Positions 34,024 to 44,700 of a DNA stretch of 64,000 nt are shown one piece after another; the first letter of the stretch is position 1, and each line of letters begins with the position of its first letter. Made by a program: the position numbers and the translations under genes. Under the pieces are notes generated by a model, which was not told the origin of the DNA, ran no database searches, and worked only from the letters and a program-made list of their open reading frames with translations. The DNA comes from Penicillus capitatus. Lineage: Eukaryota > Chlorophyta. The stretch lies in the NCBI GenBank assembly GCA_965649825.1, contig OZ287699.1:186001-250000 (forward strand), in the 5' to 3' direction.

Positions 34024-36362
34024 TTAGATGGCGGCAATAGAGTTGTAAAGATCGAGATAGGACTGAACAGAAAGGTCCCACGAAAAATCGAGTCCCATGT
34101 TGTTGACGGAGATCTCTGTCCACTTTTGAGGTTCTTTCTGGAACATCTCTAGAGCGCGTCCAAGGCATCCGTCTAACGAAGCATCGTCCACACCCGTAAA
34201 CCCAAATCCATTTCCTAAACCGTCAATCACATATTCTCCAAAAGAGTGAGAGAGTGCGACAAACCGCCGTCTCCATCCAGGTCGATGTCATGGACAGTGT
34301 CAGCCAGTCCTCCAGTGAGACGCACGACAGGCAATGCACCATAGCGCATTGCTATCATCTGTGTCAGGCCACACGGTTCGAAGAGGGACGGCACCAAAAC
34401 GATATCCGATGCAGCGTAGATCAAATGGGCCAAGGCATCGCTATAGAGCATCAGGAGCCGGACATTGGGATCGTCTTTGAAAGCGTTTTCGGCCATGGAA
34501 CGGAAATCCCCGTCGGCATGGCCTGTGCCCAGCAGCACGAATTGACTGCCAGATTCGTGTGTGTGATAGACGCCGCGTCGGATGAGGTTGATGCCTTTCT
34601 GTGGGACGAGTCTGGAGATACAACTGACGAGCGGCTTCTTTGATGTGACTTCCAGTCCCAACCCCTGTCCTCCACGTCCCCCTCGCCCAGAGAAGGTCGA
34701 CAGATGCCCTCTTACTTTCTGTAGGTACTCTTTGCAGATGGCTTTGCCTTCAGGAGAAGCTGCAGAGAAGCTGGCTGGAAGGAAGATGTCGTTCGACGGA
34801 TTCCACTCGTCCACGTCAATTCCTAAGACCCATCCACCTGTCACATCACGAACCCGACAGCAGGGCATGACCGTTTAGAATGCCATGCATTTTGGAACGA
34901 ATTTCCGGTCGGCCGAGCAGTCCTCTCAGCCACCCAGCTGCCCCTCCATCCAGCACCTCCCGTGCATACGTCGGTGACACAGTTGTGACACAGTTGGCAT
35001 AGGTCATGGCCCCCTAGAACTGCTCAATAAGTAACAGACGATGGAAGAGTGTGACCGACCTTCATGAGACTGAGACGCTCAGGATTGTGACCGATCGTGC
35101 GTTCGTCCAGTGCTTTCTCCACTGTTGCAAAGACCTCCCCTGGTACGCCTACCAAACAACGGCAATCCATCATCCAGTCACACACCATTCGTCAACATAG
35201 CAGATTACCAGTGAAGCTGAATTCTTCCTGTCGGCATTCTCCGCTGTTATCCATGTTGTGAATAGTGAACATGATTCTCGGAATGGTCAGTACATCGTGA
35301 TGGTATCTGCAAAGCACAATGAGGCAGGTTACCTCTTCGCAGATTGCATCTCTCACCTCTCCCAGAAAAGCATCGAAACGGCGGCCGTCTGCCATTCATG
35401 AAGATGCAGAACGTGCGGTTGCCGATGCGTCACTTTCAAGAACTCCAAACAAGCTCTGTCGTACACAATAGAGTGACCAGTATGTCACACAATCTATCTC
35501 AGACCTACCTGCAGAAATAGAGATAAGCTTCCGCTTCGTTATATCCACCTCCGTAAATCCGACTGCCTTTGAAGAGATTCGTTTCTGCCCAATCCGGCCG
35601 GAGAAGAAACACCTGCACACCTAACGTCACATCGCATTCAAAAGAGTGAGACGAAGCTGACAGGAAGCGGCAACACCTGCAATTTTGCCTTTCCATACAT
35701 GTGTCTTCAGTGTCCCCATCATCAACTGACCGTCCCAGTTGTACCCCTTGGGACAGTCAAACGTCGTCTCTTCCTCTAAGTACTGGATCTGCTCATTGGG
35801 AAGGCACTCGTAGTACGGCAAGCAGACTTCCACCGTGTGGCCTCTCGCCAACGAGGCGCGTGCCAATCCCGTCACCACATCGGCCAATCCTCCAACCTGT
35901 CACATCACGCTCACTCTTTCGATTTGACGTTGGCAGCTCGACCTTCGCAATCGGTGCCATTTCGGCGGTCATGTGAACAACGTAGAGAGATTTCGCATCG
36001 GGTGGATCTTTCATAACAATCTCGGCTCCTCCCGTTATCAACGTTGTCCTCTCGACGCCGTGTTTCGCTGCTCGTGTCCAAAACGGTGGGCTCTCGTTTG
36101 GCGAGGGCCACTGGATCCCATCCCTCTCTTTCTTGACCGGACTCCGTTTCTTCGCCCCCGTCTTCTTCGGTGCCGTCGCCGTCAGCGTCGCGATCTGCTT
36201 TCGCAATTCAGCGTTCTCCCGACGGAGCCTCTGCAGCTCTGACGAAAGATTCTCCCCTTCCGCCCGACATCGAACGACTCCCCGAAGACCGACGCCCTTT
36301 CGACAGGTCACCAGCCGAGGACGCACCTCGACGAGACGCGTCGTGCTGAGTTCCATCTGCAC
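34024..36362 (-). CDS. Starch synthase, SSIII/IV-type (GT5)
   Basis: The enzyme adds glucose from ADP-glucose to growing alpha-1,4-glucan in the plastid. The first exon (ATG at 36362) encodes a basic transit-peptide-like segment and a short coiled coil (LSSELQRLRRENAELRKQI). The GT5 core begins MTAEMAPIAKVGGLADVV; an intron (35897-35942) splits the KVGGL substrate-binding motif. Next come HLHEWQTAAV, LMKGAMTYANCVTTVSPTYA, GILNGIDVDEWNP, SRLVPQKGI and the C-terminal FEPCGLTQMIAMRYG with TGGLADTV. Eight introns were placed by hand. Wording such as RLVPQKGINLIRR and YSDALAHLIYAASD is closest to SSIII/IV, the class linked to granule initiation in plants. The N-terminal extension is shorter than in plant SSIV. 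The gene diverges from CLP1 across 121 bp. Confidence 0.9.
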
Positions 36363-36483
36363 GACACAGCGCTTCGCACTTCATCGTATCTGTACGACAA
36401 CGCGGGGCGTCTTTGACTGTTCACGATTTTCCTTGCACGCAGGGTGACTGCCTCTCTGTGGAGACGACTCTCTGTCGCCTCCC
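36363..36483. promoter_or_regulatory. Putative bidirectional promoter, starch synthase / CLP1
   Basis: Only 121 bp separate the two start codons, which face away from each other. Promoter and 5' UTR elements of both genes must lie here or inside the genes. No TATA box was recognised. Confidence 0.5.
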
Positions 36484-38135
36484 ATGCAGCAATGGATCGA
36501 CGAACGTTGCGTCTCAAAGAAGTGACATCTCCTGCGTCCCCTGTGCCGTTCTGACCCTCCGACTGCAGCTCACGGAACTCAGAGTCGATGTCAAAGACAC
36601 GCAGAAGCTGAACCTTGCCGTAGAGCACCACCTGCCTGTCACCTCAAATCACTCCTGTCCATAACGCAGCTCAAGAGCGGCGAAGCCGAAGTGTTCGGTG
36701 CAGAGTTGGGATTGGGAGAGCGGCTGACCATTTCGGGCAAACGCCTTGCTGTCGGTGCATTTCTCACTCCATCGCTCTCTTCAGATCATCGTTTGCAGGT
36801 CTTTACCTATGCGGGATGTACGATCGAGGTCGAGGGTCACGCAGAGCTGCTCTACGAGTCCAAAGACACCCCCATGCAGTACTACCTCAACCTGCACCAT
36901 GTCCTCGATACGCGTCGGCTGGGGGCCAAGGAGGCAGGACGTCACGGTCCACGCGTCATCATTGTTCGCCCTGCTTCTCCGCAACGCCTCTCGCTACGAT
37001 CTCTTCTTCGAGGTCGGCGGGACGGACCGTGGCAAGAGCACCGTTTCGAAGATCCTGGTCAACTACGCCGTGCGCATGGGCTGGTCGCCAGTCTATGTGG
37101 ACTTGGATATGGGTCAAGGGAGCATCTCGCCTCCAGGGACGATTGCGGCGACGCCGGTTCAGTTGCCGATCACGATGGAAGATGGATATCCACTGGAAGT
37201 GCCGCTGGTCTACTTTCATGGACACAGCTCACCGGCCACCAATCCAGATCACTACAAGCTCCTGGTCGAAAGCATGGCATCGGTGCTGGAGAAACGCGCG
37301 GCCTTGAATCCGGGTGCCGCTCATGCCGGTACCATTATCAATACGATGGGATGGATCGAGGGACTCGGCTACGAATTCCTCATGCATTCCATTCTCACAC
37401 TTAAAGTCACAGGAGGCGATGTTAAGTGGACAGAGTGAGTGATGTGACGTGTAGGCCGATTTTGTACTGGTCTTGGATGACGATGCACTGTATCGATCAC
37501 TCGATACCGATCTTAGACGTAAGACACGAAATGCAAAAGAGTGAGAAGAGTGAGAAGTTGAATACAGGGGCATCATTGGAGTCCGTTCCGGTCTTGTTAC
37601 ACGTTCCAAAGTCGACGGGCATCGAAGTGCGGAACAAGAAGCAGCGGGCTGCCGCCAGAGCACAGCAGGTGCGGAATTATTTCTACGGCATCGGCAAGAA
37701 TCTCATGCCCCACCTTCAAACATGTCCCGCCTCCGAACTCCAAATCTTCAGGTACGTACACCACACCGCACACCTACGTTTCTCACGTACACGGCCAGAA
37801 TCGAACGGCAGCGCGGGATGGCCAGCCACATGGAGCGACCGGAGTGGTTGGGCATGACGCCGGTGAAACCGAGCAACGAAATCTTTAACTGTCTCATCGC
37901 TGTCTCGCACGCACGTAACCACGATGAGTTACTCTACTCAAGCGTTGCTGGGTTTATTTACATCCAGAACGTCCACGTTGATGTATTACCACCATCTCCG
38001 TTATCGCTCTCGCATGTGAAGTTGCGTTTCTAGGCGGAGGGCAACGGCACGGTGACATTTTTGGCTCCTTCTCCTGGCCCATTGCCAGGAAAGCTCCTTC
38101 TGATCGGCTCGATCGAGATTCTGAACCTCTCTTAA
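36484..38135 (+). CDS. CLP1: CLP1 polynucleotide 5'-hydroxyl kinase / pre-mRNA cleavage factor subunit
   Basis: CLP1 is part of pre-mRNA 3'-end cleavage factor and, in animals, of the tRNA splicing complex. The N-terminal domain reads ELRVDVKDTQKLNL and GEAEVFGAEL, then VFTYAGCTIEVEG and SKDTPMQYYLNLH. The P-loop is GGTDRGKS, followed by YVDLDMGQGS, INTMGWIEGLGYE and ADFVLVLDD. The C-terminal domain contains RNYFYGIGKNLMPH and SVAGFIYIQ and ends LLLIGSIEILNLS. The ATG at 36484 is chosen because a nine-codon first exon splices in frame into ELRVDV. Eight introns of 47-63 nt; two (37406-37454 and 37519-37567) carry the shared AGAGTGAG and TGATGTGAC words. Its stop overlaps the stop of the opposing GT90 gene. 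Confidence 0.9.
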
Positions 38136-39622
38136 CACGGCTGGATGTGACGGAAGACATCGTGGACGAATCCCGTCGGATAACGTTGCCGACGACGTTG
38201 TCGATCGGAGTTGTACATATCCGGGGTCACACATCGATCCCCTGAATCGATCGTGACATTCCACGTTTGCTTTTGACTGTAAACTGTCAATGTGTACGCT
38301 GTGGCTCTCAAAATCGCAAACTGCGAGAGGAACTCTGTGGCAAATGCCCTCCGACCATCGATCTGTCGACGAAACCCTTCGATTCCCTCTTGTTCTCTAA
38401 ACAGCCTTTGTCTCGGCAATAGAGCGAGGCGCGGGGATCGTATCGTACGTGTATTGCTGGAGGGTGCGATGGACAGTGGGGAGGAGATTGGCGAGGTCGT
38501 TTTTGAAGGGAATCGTCAGATTGCGGCCTTCGATGAGATGCGCGAAGTATTCTTTCCACGGAGAGGATTGTTTGAGGATTGGCGTGTTGAAATAGATCAG
38601 TCGTGAGAATCGATCACTCCAGGCATTGCCATCGACATCCAACACTGCCATGTATCGACTGAAATCATCCATCGACAGATACCTCTGCAATGGCGCCACC
38701 TGTGCCAGAATCCGTCGGATCTCCGAGTCGCTTTTGTCCAACTTGGAGATCACACAAATCCGGTATTGAGTGAGAATGTGTAAAAAGAGTGAGATCTTAC
38801 TTGGACATACTTTGTGACACCGACATCCAGTACATGCGGATAGTCAATGCCCATCATTGCCAGACGGATGCGTGTGACGTTCATGACATTTGACGAGGAG
38901 AGCGTGCGATTGCCTGTTGTGGATCCGCGCCATACTGCCTTGGTCACGCGACTGCTGTCGAGTGGGTATTGCGCATCGAGACAAGTCACAAATTTTTGGA
39001 GCTGTGCAGGGCCAAAGGCGTTATTGAAAGCTGCGTGGGAAGGAATCGTAAATCCACCACGTGCACCGCAGCGATCGTGAATGCTGTAGGCGATAAAAGG
39101 CAATCCACACGGAGTGATGTCGTCGATCGAGAAGACAGCCTCTGTGTCTGGGATGTCGAACACGTGCAGTGTGAACAGGAGCTGGTTGAGCAATGTTCCG
39201 ATCCTGTCACTGTACATAAGGCATCGCACACCTTTTCTTGTACTTTGAGGACTGTACTTTCTAAGCTTGTGATCCAAGGGGGAGTTCGGATTCTCTTTTG
39301 TGTAAAGTCGATTGTGGATGATCTTGAACGTTATTGAGTTCTGCCGAATGGCGAGGGCTCCCTCCAAATCCGACGGCAGAATGTCGCCTTTCCAACGGTA
39401 GTAAGCGTAGGGCGGGCCATCAGGATCGATATTCTGATGCCTCTGTCGAAAATGCGCTGTATACGCTTCCTTTTGTTTCCGAGCGAGGCGCCGACATGGA
39501 GACTCGACTCTGGCGCCAAGGAAAGGAAGGGATGGTGCCTGTAACAACTGTAGCAATGATAGAACGACCACCGCTGCAAGCAGAACGCGCCCTAATACAA
39601 CAAAACGCTTTACCCGAGCCAT
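38132..39622 (-). CDS. GT90 (CAP10-like) glycosyltransferase, type II membrane protein
   Basis: The N-terminus (ATG at 39622) is short and basic, followed by one membrane anchor (VLGRVLLAAVVVLSLLQLL), so the catalytic part should face the Golgi/ER lumen. The CAP10 domain has AVWRGSTTG, then RYMAVLDVDGNAWSDRFSRL and the following SPWKEYFAHLIEGRNLTIPFKNDLANLL, the donor-binding core of this family (protein O-glucosyl/xylosyltransferases and fungal CAP10). Two introns were placed: GTAAGATCTC... after KYVQ, carrying TCTCACTCTTTTT, and one after QQYT, ending before EQEGIEGF. Acceptor and sugar donor cannot be told from sequence. About 450 residues. The stop codon shares the TTAA at 38132-38135 with CLP1, and the start lies 131 bp from the trehalase start. 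Confidence 0.8.
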
Positions 39623-39753
39623 ACCGTGTCCCAGAGAACAAGGCAGTCCTTATCACCTGTGTCAGTCAGATCATCCGTCACATCATCACCTCGCCGCGGT
39701 CGACGCCACGGACAGCGTGTTTGGAGCAACTCGGCTGCCGAGTTCTTCAGGAA
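39623..39753. promoter_or_regulatory. Putative bidirectional promoter, GT90 / trehalase
   Basis: The two divergent start codons are 131 bp apart. An open frame upstream of the trehalase start runs through this gap and into the antisense of GT90, so the trehalase start could lie further upstream (ATG at about 39556), but that would overlap the GT90 coding start. Confidence 0.45.
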
Positions 39754-41512
39754 ATGCACCTACCCCATGCCTTCTTCCGTGCCGTTCAGCTGTCTGGACT
39801 CTACCAAGACAGCAAGACCTTCATCGACCGGCCGGCTCGATACATCTACGACGATATGGAGTCGCGCTGGGCGACGTTTCACCGCGACTGGGATGGCTCA
39901 ACATCCTCTTTGCGTCACTTCGTCGAGCACGTCACATCACCCGAAGGCTCCGACCTGATGCAGGTCGTGCCGGACGATTGGCGAGAGAAAAACGAGTCCT
40001 GGCTCCGCGACGCCTGTCTGGATGATCATCTCCGTCAATGGGCTCTCTATCTGCATCGCATGTGGAAACAACTCTGCCGAGTCACACGCATTTCGCCCAA
40101 GGAGGCATCGCAGCATTCGCTCCTCCCCTTGCCTCGGCCGTTCTTCATCCCGGGAGATCGATTTCGCGAGATCTATTACTGGGACTCGCACTGGACCGTA
40201 CTCGGATTGATCGTTAGCGAGATGTACGACTCGGCGATCGACCACATCGAGTGCTTGCTCGTCTTGCTCGAGCGCTACGGCTTCGTCCCGAACGGCGGAC
40301 GGCATTACTACACCAACCGAAGTCAACCGCCCCTCCTCAGCATGACGCTGCGTGCTTTGTACGACGAAGCTCTGCATCACGTACCCCCGATCGGCACTCC
40401 TTTCTCACTCATTTTGTGTGAGATTCCAGGCCGAGGAGAAAACGCAGAAAAGGATGGCGGCCGTCGTTCAACGAGCGCTGCCTTTGCTCATACGCGAATA
40501 CCGTTTCTGGACCTCCCCTCCACACGGCGTCTCGGCAAAGGGCCCGTCCTCAGGGAAGACGCACGCACTGTCGCGATACTATGCTCAAACAGAAGATCCT
40601 CGGGCGGAGTCTTACCGTGAAGATCTGGCGACGCTCGAGTCCATGTGCGACGATGAGAAGCGACCCGCCGGTGCGCTCTTTCGCGACATCGCTACGGCGG
40701 CGGAGTCTGGACACGATTTCTCTTCGCGATGGTGTTCGGATCCGACCAGACTGGACACCATCCAGACGACCCGTGTCCTTCCTGTAGACCTTAACGCCTT
40801 TCTCTACGCCCTCGAATGCAACATTGCATACTTCGCCGTCGCACTCGACGCCTGCGATGGTCCCGCAATAGCCGAGAGCTACGACGAAGCTGCTCGACGC
40901 CGACAAGAAGCTTTCGACGATCTCTTCTGGAACGCTGTCACCTATCAATGGCGTGATCTCTTGTGTGAGACCTCCCCTCTGTAGCCTTCCCCTAACGCGT
41001 ATGCTTTCCTAGTGTGCAATGAGGAGGGCGTCGCTGCGGGTCGAGATGGATACTTAGTAAACCTCGTCCCTTTGGCGTGCGGTATTGCGCCGCCGGAGCA
41101 GATCGCTGTGACCTCTATGACCCATGCCCTGCGTCAATCGCCTTTGCTAAGTCCAGGTGGATGCGCCACCTCGCTCGTGGATTCCGGACAGCAATGGGAT
41201 GGGCCAAACGTCTGGCCGCCGTTGCAATGCCTGATCGTGGAAGGCCTGATGGCGCTCGAGAAGACATCCCCGTCGTGCGGCGCTCAAGAGCTTGCTTGCG
41301 AAATCGTCCAACGATTTCTTAACAACGCCTATCAAGGCTACCAACATCATGCGTGTATGTTTGAAAAATATCACTGTCAGAACATCGGCCGTCCGGGTTA
41401 CGGAGGAGAGTATCCAACACAGATGGGTTTTGGATGGACGAATGGGGCAGTCTTGTGGCTGCTAAGACTGCGTTGCCGTATGGACAACAAATCACTTTCG
41501 CTTGACCCATAA
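39754..41512 (+). CDS. Trehalase (GH37)
   Basis: Hydrolyses alpha,alpha-trehalose to glucose. Family landmarks occur in order: AVQLSGLYQDSKTFID, signature 1 PGDRFREIYYWDSHW, ESGHDFSSRW (holding the catalytic Asp), signature 2 QWDGPNVWPP and GGEYPTQMGFGWTNG (holding the catalytic Glu). Two introns were placed: after EALHH (with TCTCACTCATTTT) and after the DLL of YQWRDLL, before CNEEGVAAGRDG. The ATG at 39754 is the first that avoids overlap with GT90 and sits just before the conserved AVQLSGL; no signal peptide is visible, so a cytosolic enzyme is likely. About 550 residues, the usual size. The stop at 41512 lies 242 bp from the convergent stop of the next gene. Confidence 0.9.
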
Positions 41513-41754
41513 ACCCTGTAATATAGCAGATCTGTCAGATGTGCTTCGTCAGATCCATCAGACATCGTCCCATCGAAGTTATCTAAGGCGTTGTGCGCAA
41601 CGTCGTCCAGTACTTTGGCTACTGGGTCGAAAAATGCTTGACGAAAAAAACAGAAAGAAATAGAGAATCGGAAAACGGCAGATACGATCGTCATCCGGCG
41701 AAAACGGCAGAGGGCTTGAACGGGAATGGAAAGTGTGAGAAAGGAATGAGATGT

Positions 41755-44700
41755 CTAAGGAGATGACGATTCGGCAGCGGCAGTGTCATCTTTATTCTCT
41801 TCTCTTCTGCCGCTGCCGCTTTTCTGTAGCTTCTCCTGAAGGCTCTCTTTCAACTTGGCAGCATTGATGCTTGATAGGAGCTTCACCTACAGCATTCTCA
41901 CATCCACATATCATTCGTATGGCATACAGATCATACGCGCTCGATGGCTCTCTCTGGGATGTACTCGGCCTTCTCTAGACGAAGTTTGACGATGATCAGC
42001 TGATCGTATGCCACGAGAAGACGGTAGACAAAGAGGCCGACCATGAAGACGTTCGTGGCGATAATGATGATGCTGAGCACCACTTTGCCTCCATACGAGG
42101 TGTTGGGATCTCGGAACACGACGCCGCTGTAGAAGATGAAGATCGACGCCAGCAGGGAGAGGGATTCGAGCAGATTGAGCGAGGCGTATTTGTAAGGCTG
42201 TGCCAGAAACTGAGCAAGCAATGCGAAGATCAGAATGCCCAGAGCGATGGCCGACTGCAGATTGGGCCCCAAGTCGTATGCATAGACGATCACGGCCGCC
42301 ATGGACACCTTCCTCAGCATGATGATCGACTCCCAGAACACGAACTTCGCCTGATACGACTGATAGACAAATCCATACGTGTTCAGGCACTGCGGCTCGA
42401 GCACCACTCCACGGTGTCTCTTGTAGAGCAAGAAGAGGGCTAAGCCGATGGGTATGCCTGCCGTAATGATGAGCAGTCCAGGAATGCCGAGAATGCCGGC
42501 GACGAGGCCGTGCGATCCTTCCCAGCACACGTGCTGCGTGTCTTCTGCCCAGTAGCTGTCACGGGCTGTGGCGTAATCGGCATAGCGCTGGATGGTCAAC
42601 GGAGCGTCTGGATCTTCGGGATTCGGATCGTCCAGCGATACACAGTTGACAATCCGCATGAGCATCTCCGTTATCGTATCGTAGGCGAAGAAGATACCGA
42701 CGATGAATCCGATGATGGCACGGCGTCTGGCGTTGTCTTTATCGTCGATGTGCTTGATGTGATTGACCAGAATGTACAGCGCTGTTAGGACGAGGGGAAA
42801 GAGTGTCCGCAAGACGATGCCGACGATGGTGCGATCATCAAGATCCTCAAACAGACATTCCATTGGAGCAAAGGAGGCTCCGCTGGAAATGCTGGAGACG
42901 GAATCTAAAAGCAGCAATGTGTGGGCAGCGCTCGGCAAAGAGTGATAGCGTGCCTTCGATGACGAGAAGGAACCTGATGGATCGTGTCCAGGAGGCATTG
43001 ATGCCGACACCCACGGCTGTGATCTGAAAGAAATTGGTCAGAATCTACACGACATCGATGATAAGAGTGAGAAAGTGTGAGGCTCTGAGCAGACTTTAAT
43101 CGTTTCGGAGACGATCTCTGCTGCCATGATATGATCCACATTCAGATCCCCAGAAGTGGCGTACTTCTCCGTCAACGGACTCTGGCTGCTGGGCGATTGG
43201 TCCCCCGTCACATCATCCCCTTCTGAGGATGGACTACACACAACACGTCTTGCTCATGAGCGGTAAAGGCAATCTTCCGGGGTACCCTCCAGTATGACTG
43301 TCTGTCGGCTGCCGTGGCATTGACGAGCGCAGACCTCTGCCTCTTTGTGAAGGACGCATTCCGATCTGGCTTTTGCCGCCCGTCTTCATTCCTCCTCTCG
43401 CTGTGTTCATCGTCAATGCACGCACCAGTCGCATGTCATGCATTTCACGGATGGTGTCGAAAGCGGCTCTGGCAGTGCTGACGAGCAAAAAGAGCGTCCA
43501 GAGACAGACGACGCCGATCAGAATGGCCGTGAGCCACACCTGACGGCACTCCACGCACTCTCCATCGATGACATGACCATAGCCCTTGACACAGGATCCA
43601 CAGAGCGGCCCTGTGTACTCTTCTGCACACTGCGGGTATTCCTCATTGGACACCGTGGCTTGACTGGGCACCAGGGAGGCGGATTCTTTGTAGTAAGCTT
43701 CCAGCCGTTTGCGGCGGCCCTTGTACTGACAGGCCTCTTCAAGAAGGCACTCGTGCATGATGGGCGAGTAGGGTGTCGAATGCCAGTAGCCCGACACCGG
43801 AATCAGCACAGCCTTGCCACTGCATCGGGCATTGTCAGGGCATCCATCGCAAGGATAGCTGTAATTAAAACCAAATTGCTCTTGATCACACGGATCACAG
43901 ATATGCCGCGTATCATCGATCTCAATCTTCGATTCTCCAGCAAAACATTGACGGATCGAGATTTGCTCAAAGACGACGTCAGCTTGTCCATCACGAGGGA
44001 CAAAAGTAAGGGAGTGGATAGAAGCGTTGCCGATCGCCGTTGCCTTGGAGAAAACGACGCTGCCGCTCTCGGCGGTGGCGACACGTTGCCCGGAAATGGT
44101 GACGGAATCGATGGAGACAGACATGTTGGCATCACTGATTCCACCACGCACGGTTTGGCCGAAGACGTCCTGTACGTCCAGCTGGATCGTCGGCAGATCG
44201 TCTCCACTGTTGTGTCCTTCAACCAGCAAAGCTCCGGCTGTCACATCGGGTCTTCGGATCACTAGAGACGCAGCACGGGTGGCAATGTCCTCGCCAAAGC
44301 CTCCCTTTTCGACAGCGTTCGCGGACAAGGCATTCCACTCGGCTGGCGAAATGCCAGACAGCTGAACAAAACGACCGTTCTCTGAGGCATCGACGTAGGC
44401 CGATACTGGATGCGAGACAAACAGCGCGCCGCCAGCTGCCGTGGCTTTATTGGATGTGAAGGCGGTGGACGAGATGGCGAAGCTCTTGCACGGCTTCGAC
44501 GTGAGCGACTCTACTGCTGTGCCTTCCGATTTACATGTTGCGATCCAGTCCTCCTCCTCAGGCGTTGCTGCGAAAACGGCACCTCCGACGAAGGCCTTGT
44601 TGCGCGTCATTGTCACATCGGAGATCTCGATCTCCACGGGCGCCTGTTCCGGTACCTGCGTAGCGAGCACGCACACAGCGCCGCCGCCGCCAGGATGACA

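Noticed and set aside
39334-39753. Trehalase start at the beginning of the long open frame
   Set aside because: This part is antisense to the GT90 signal-anchor exon and has no trehalase-like residues; the first conserved block begins just after 39754.
39934-39966. GTCACATCAC...CAG as an in-frame intron in trehalase
   Set aside because: The sequence encodes residues expected between FVE and the PDDW motif of trehalases, so it is coding despite matching the intron word.
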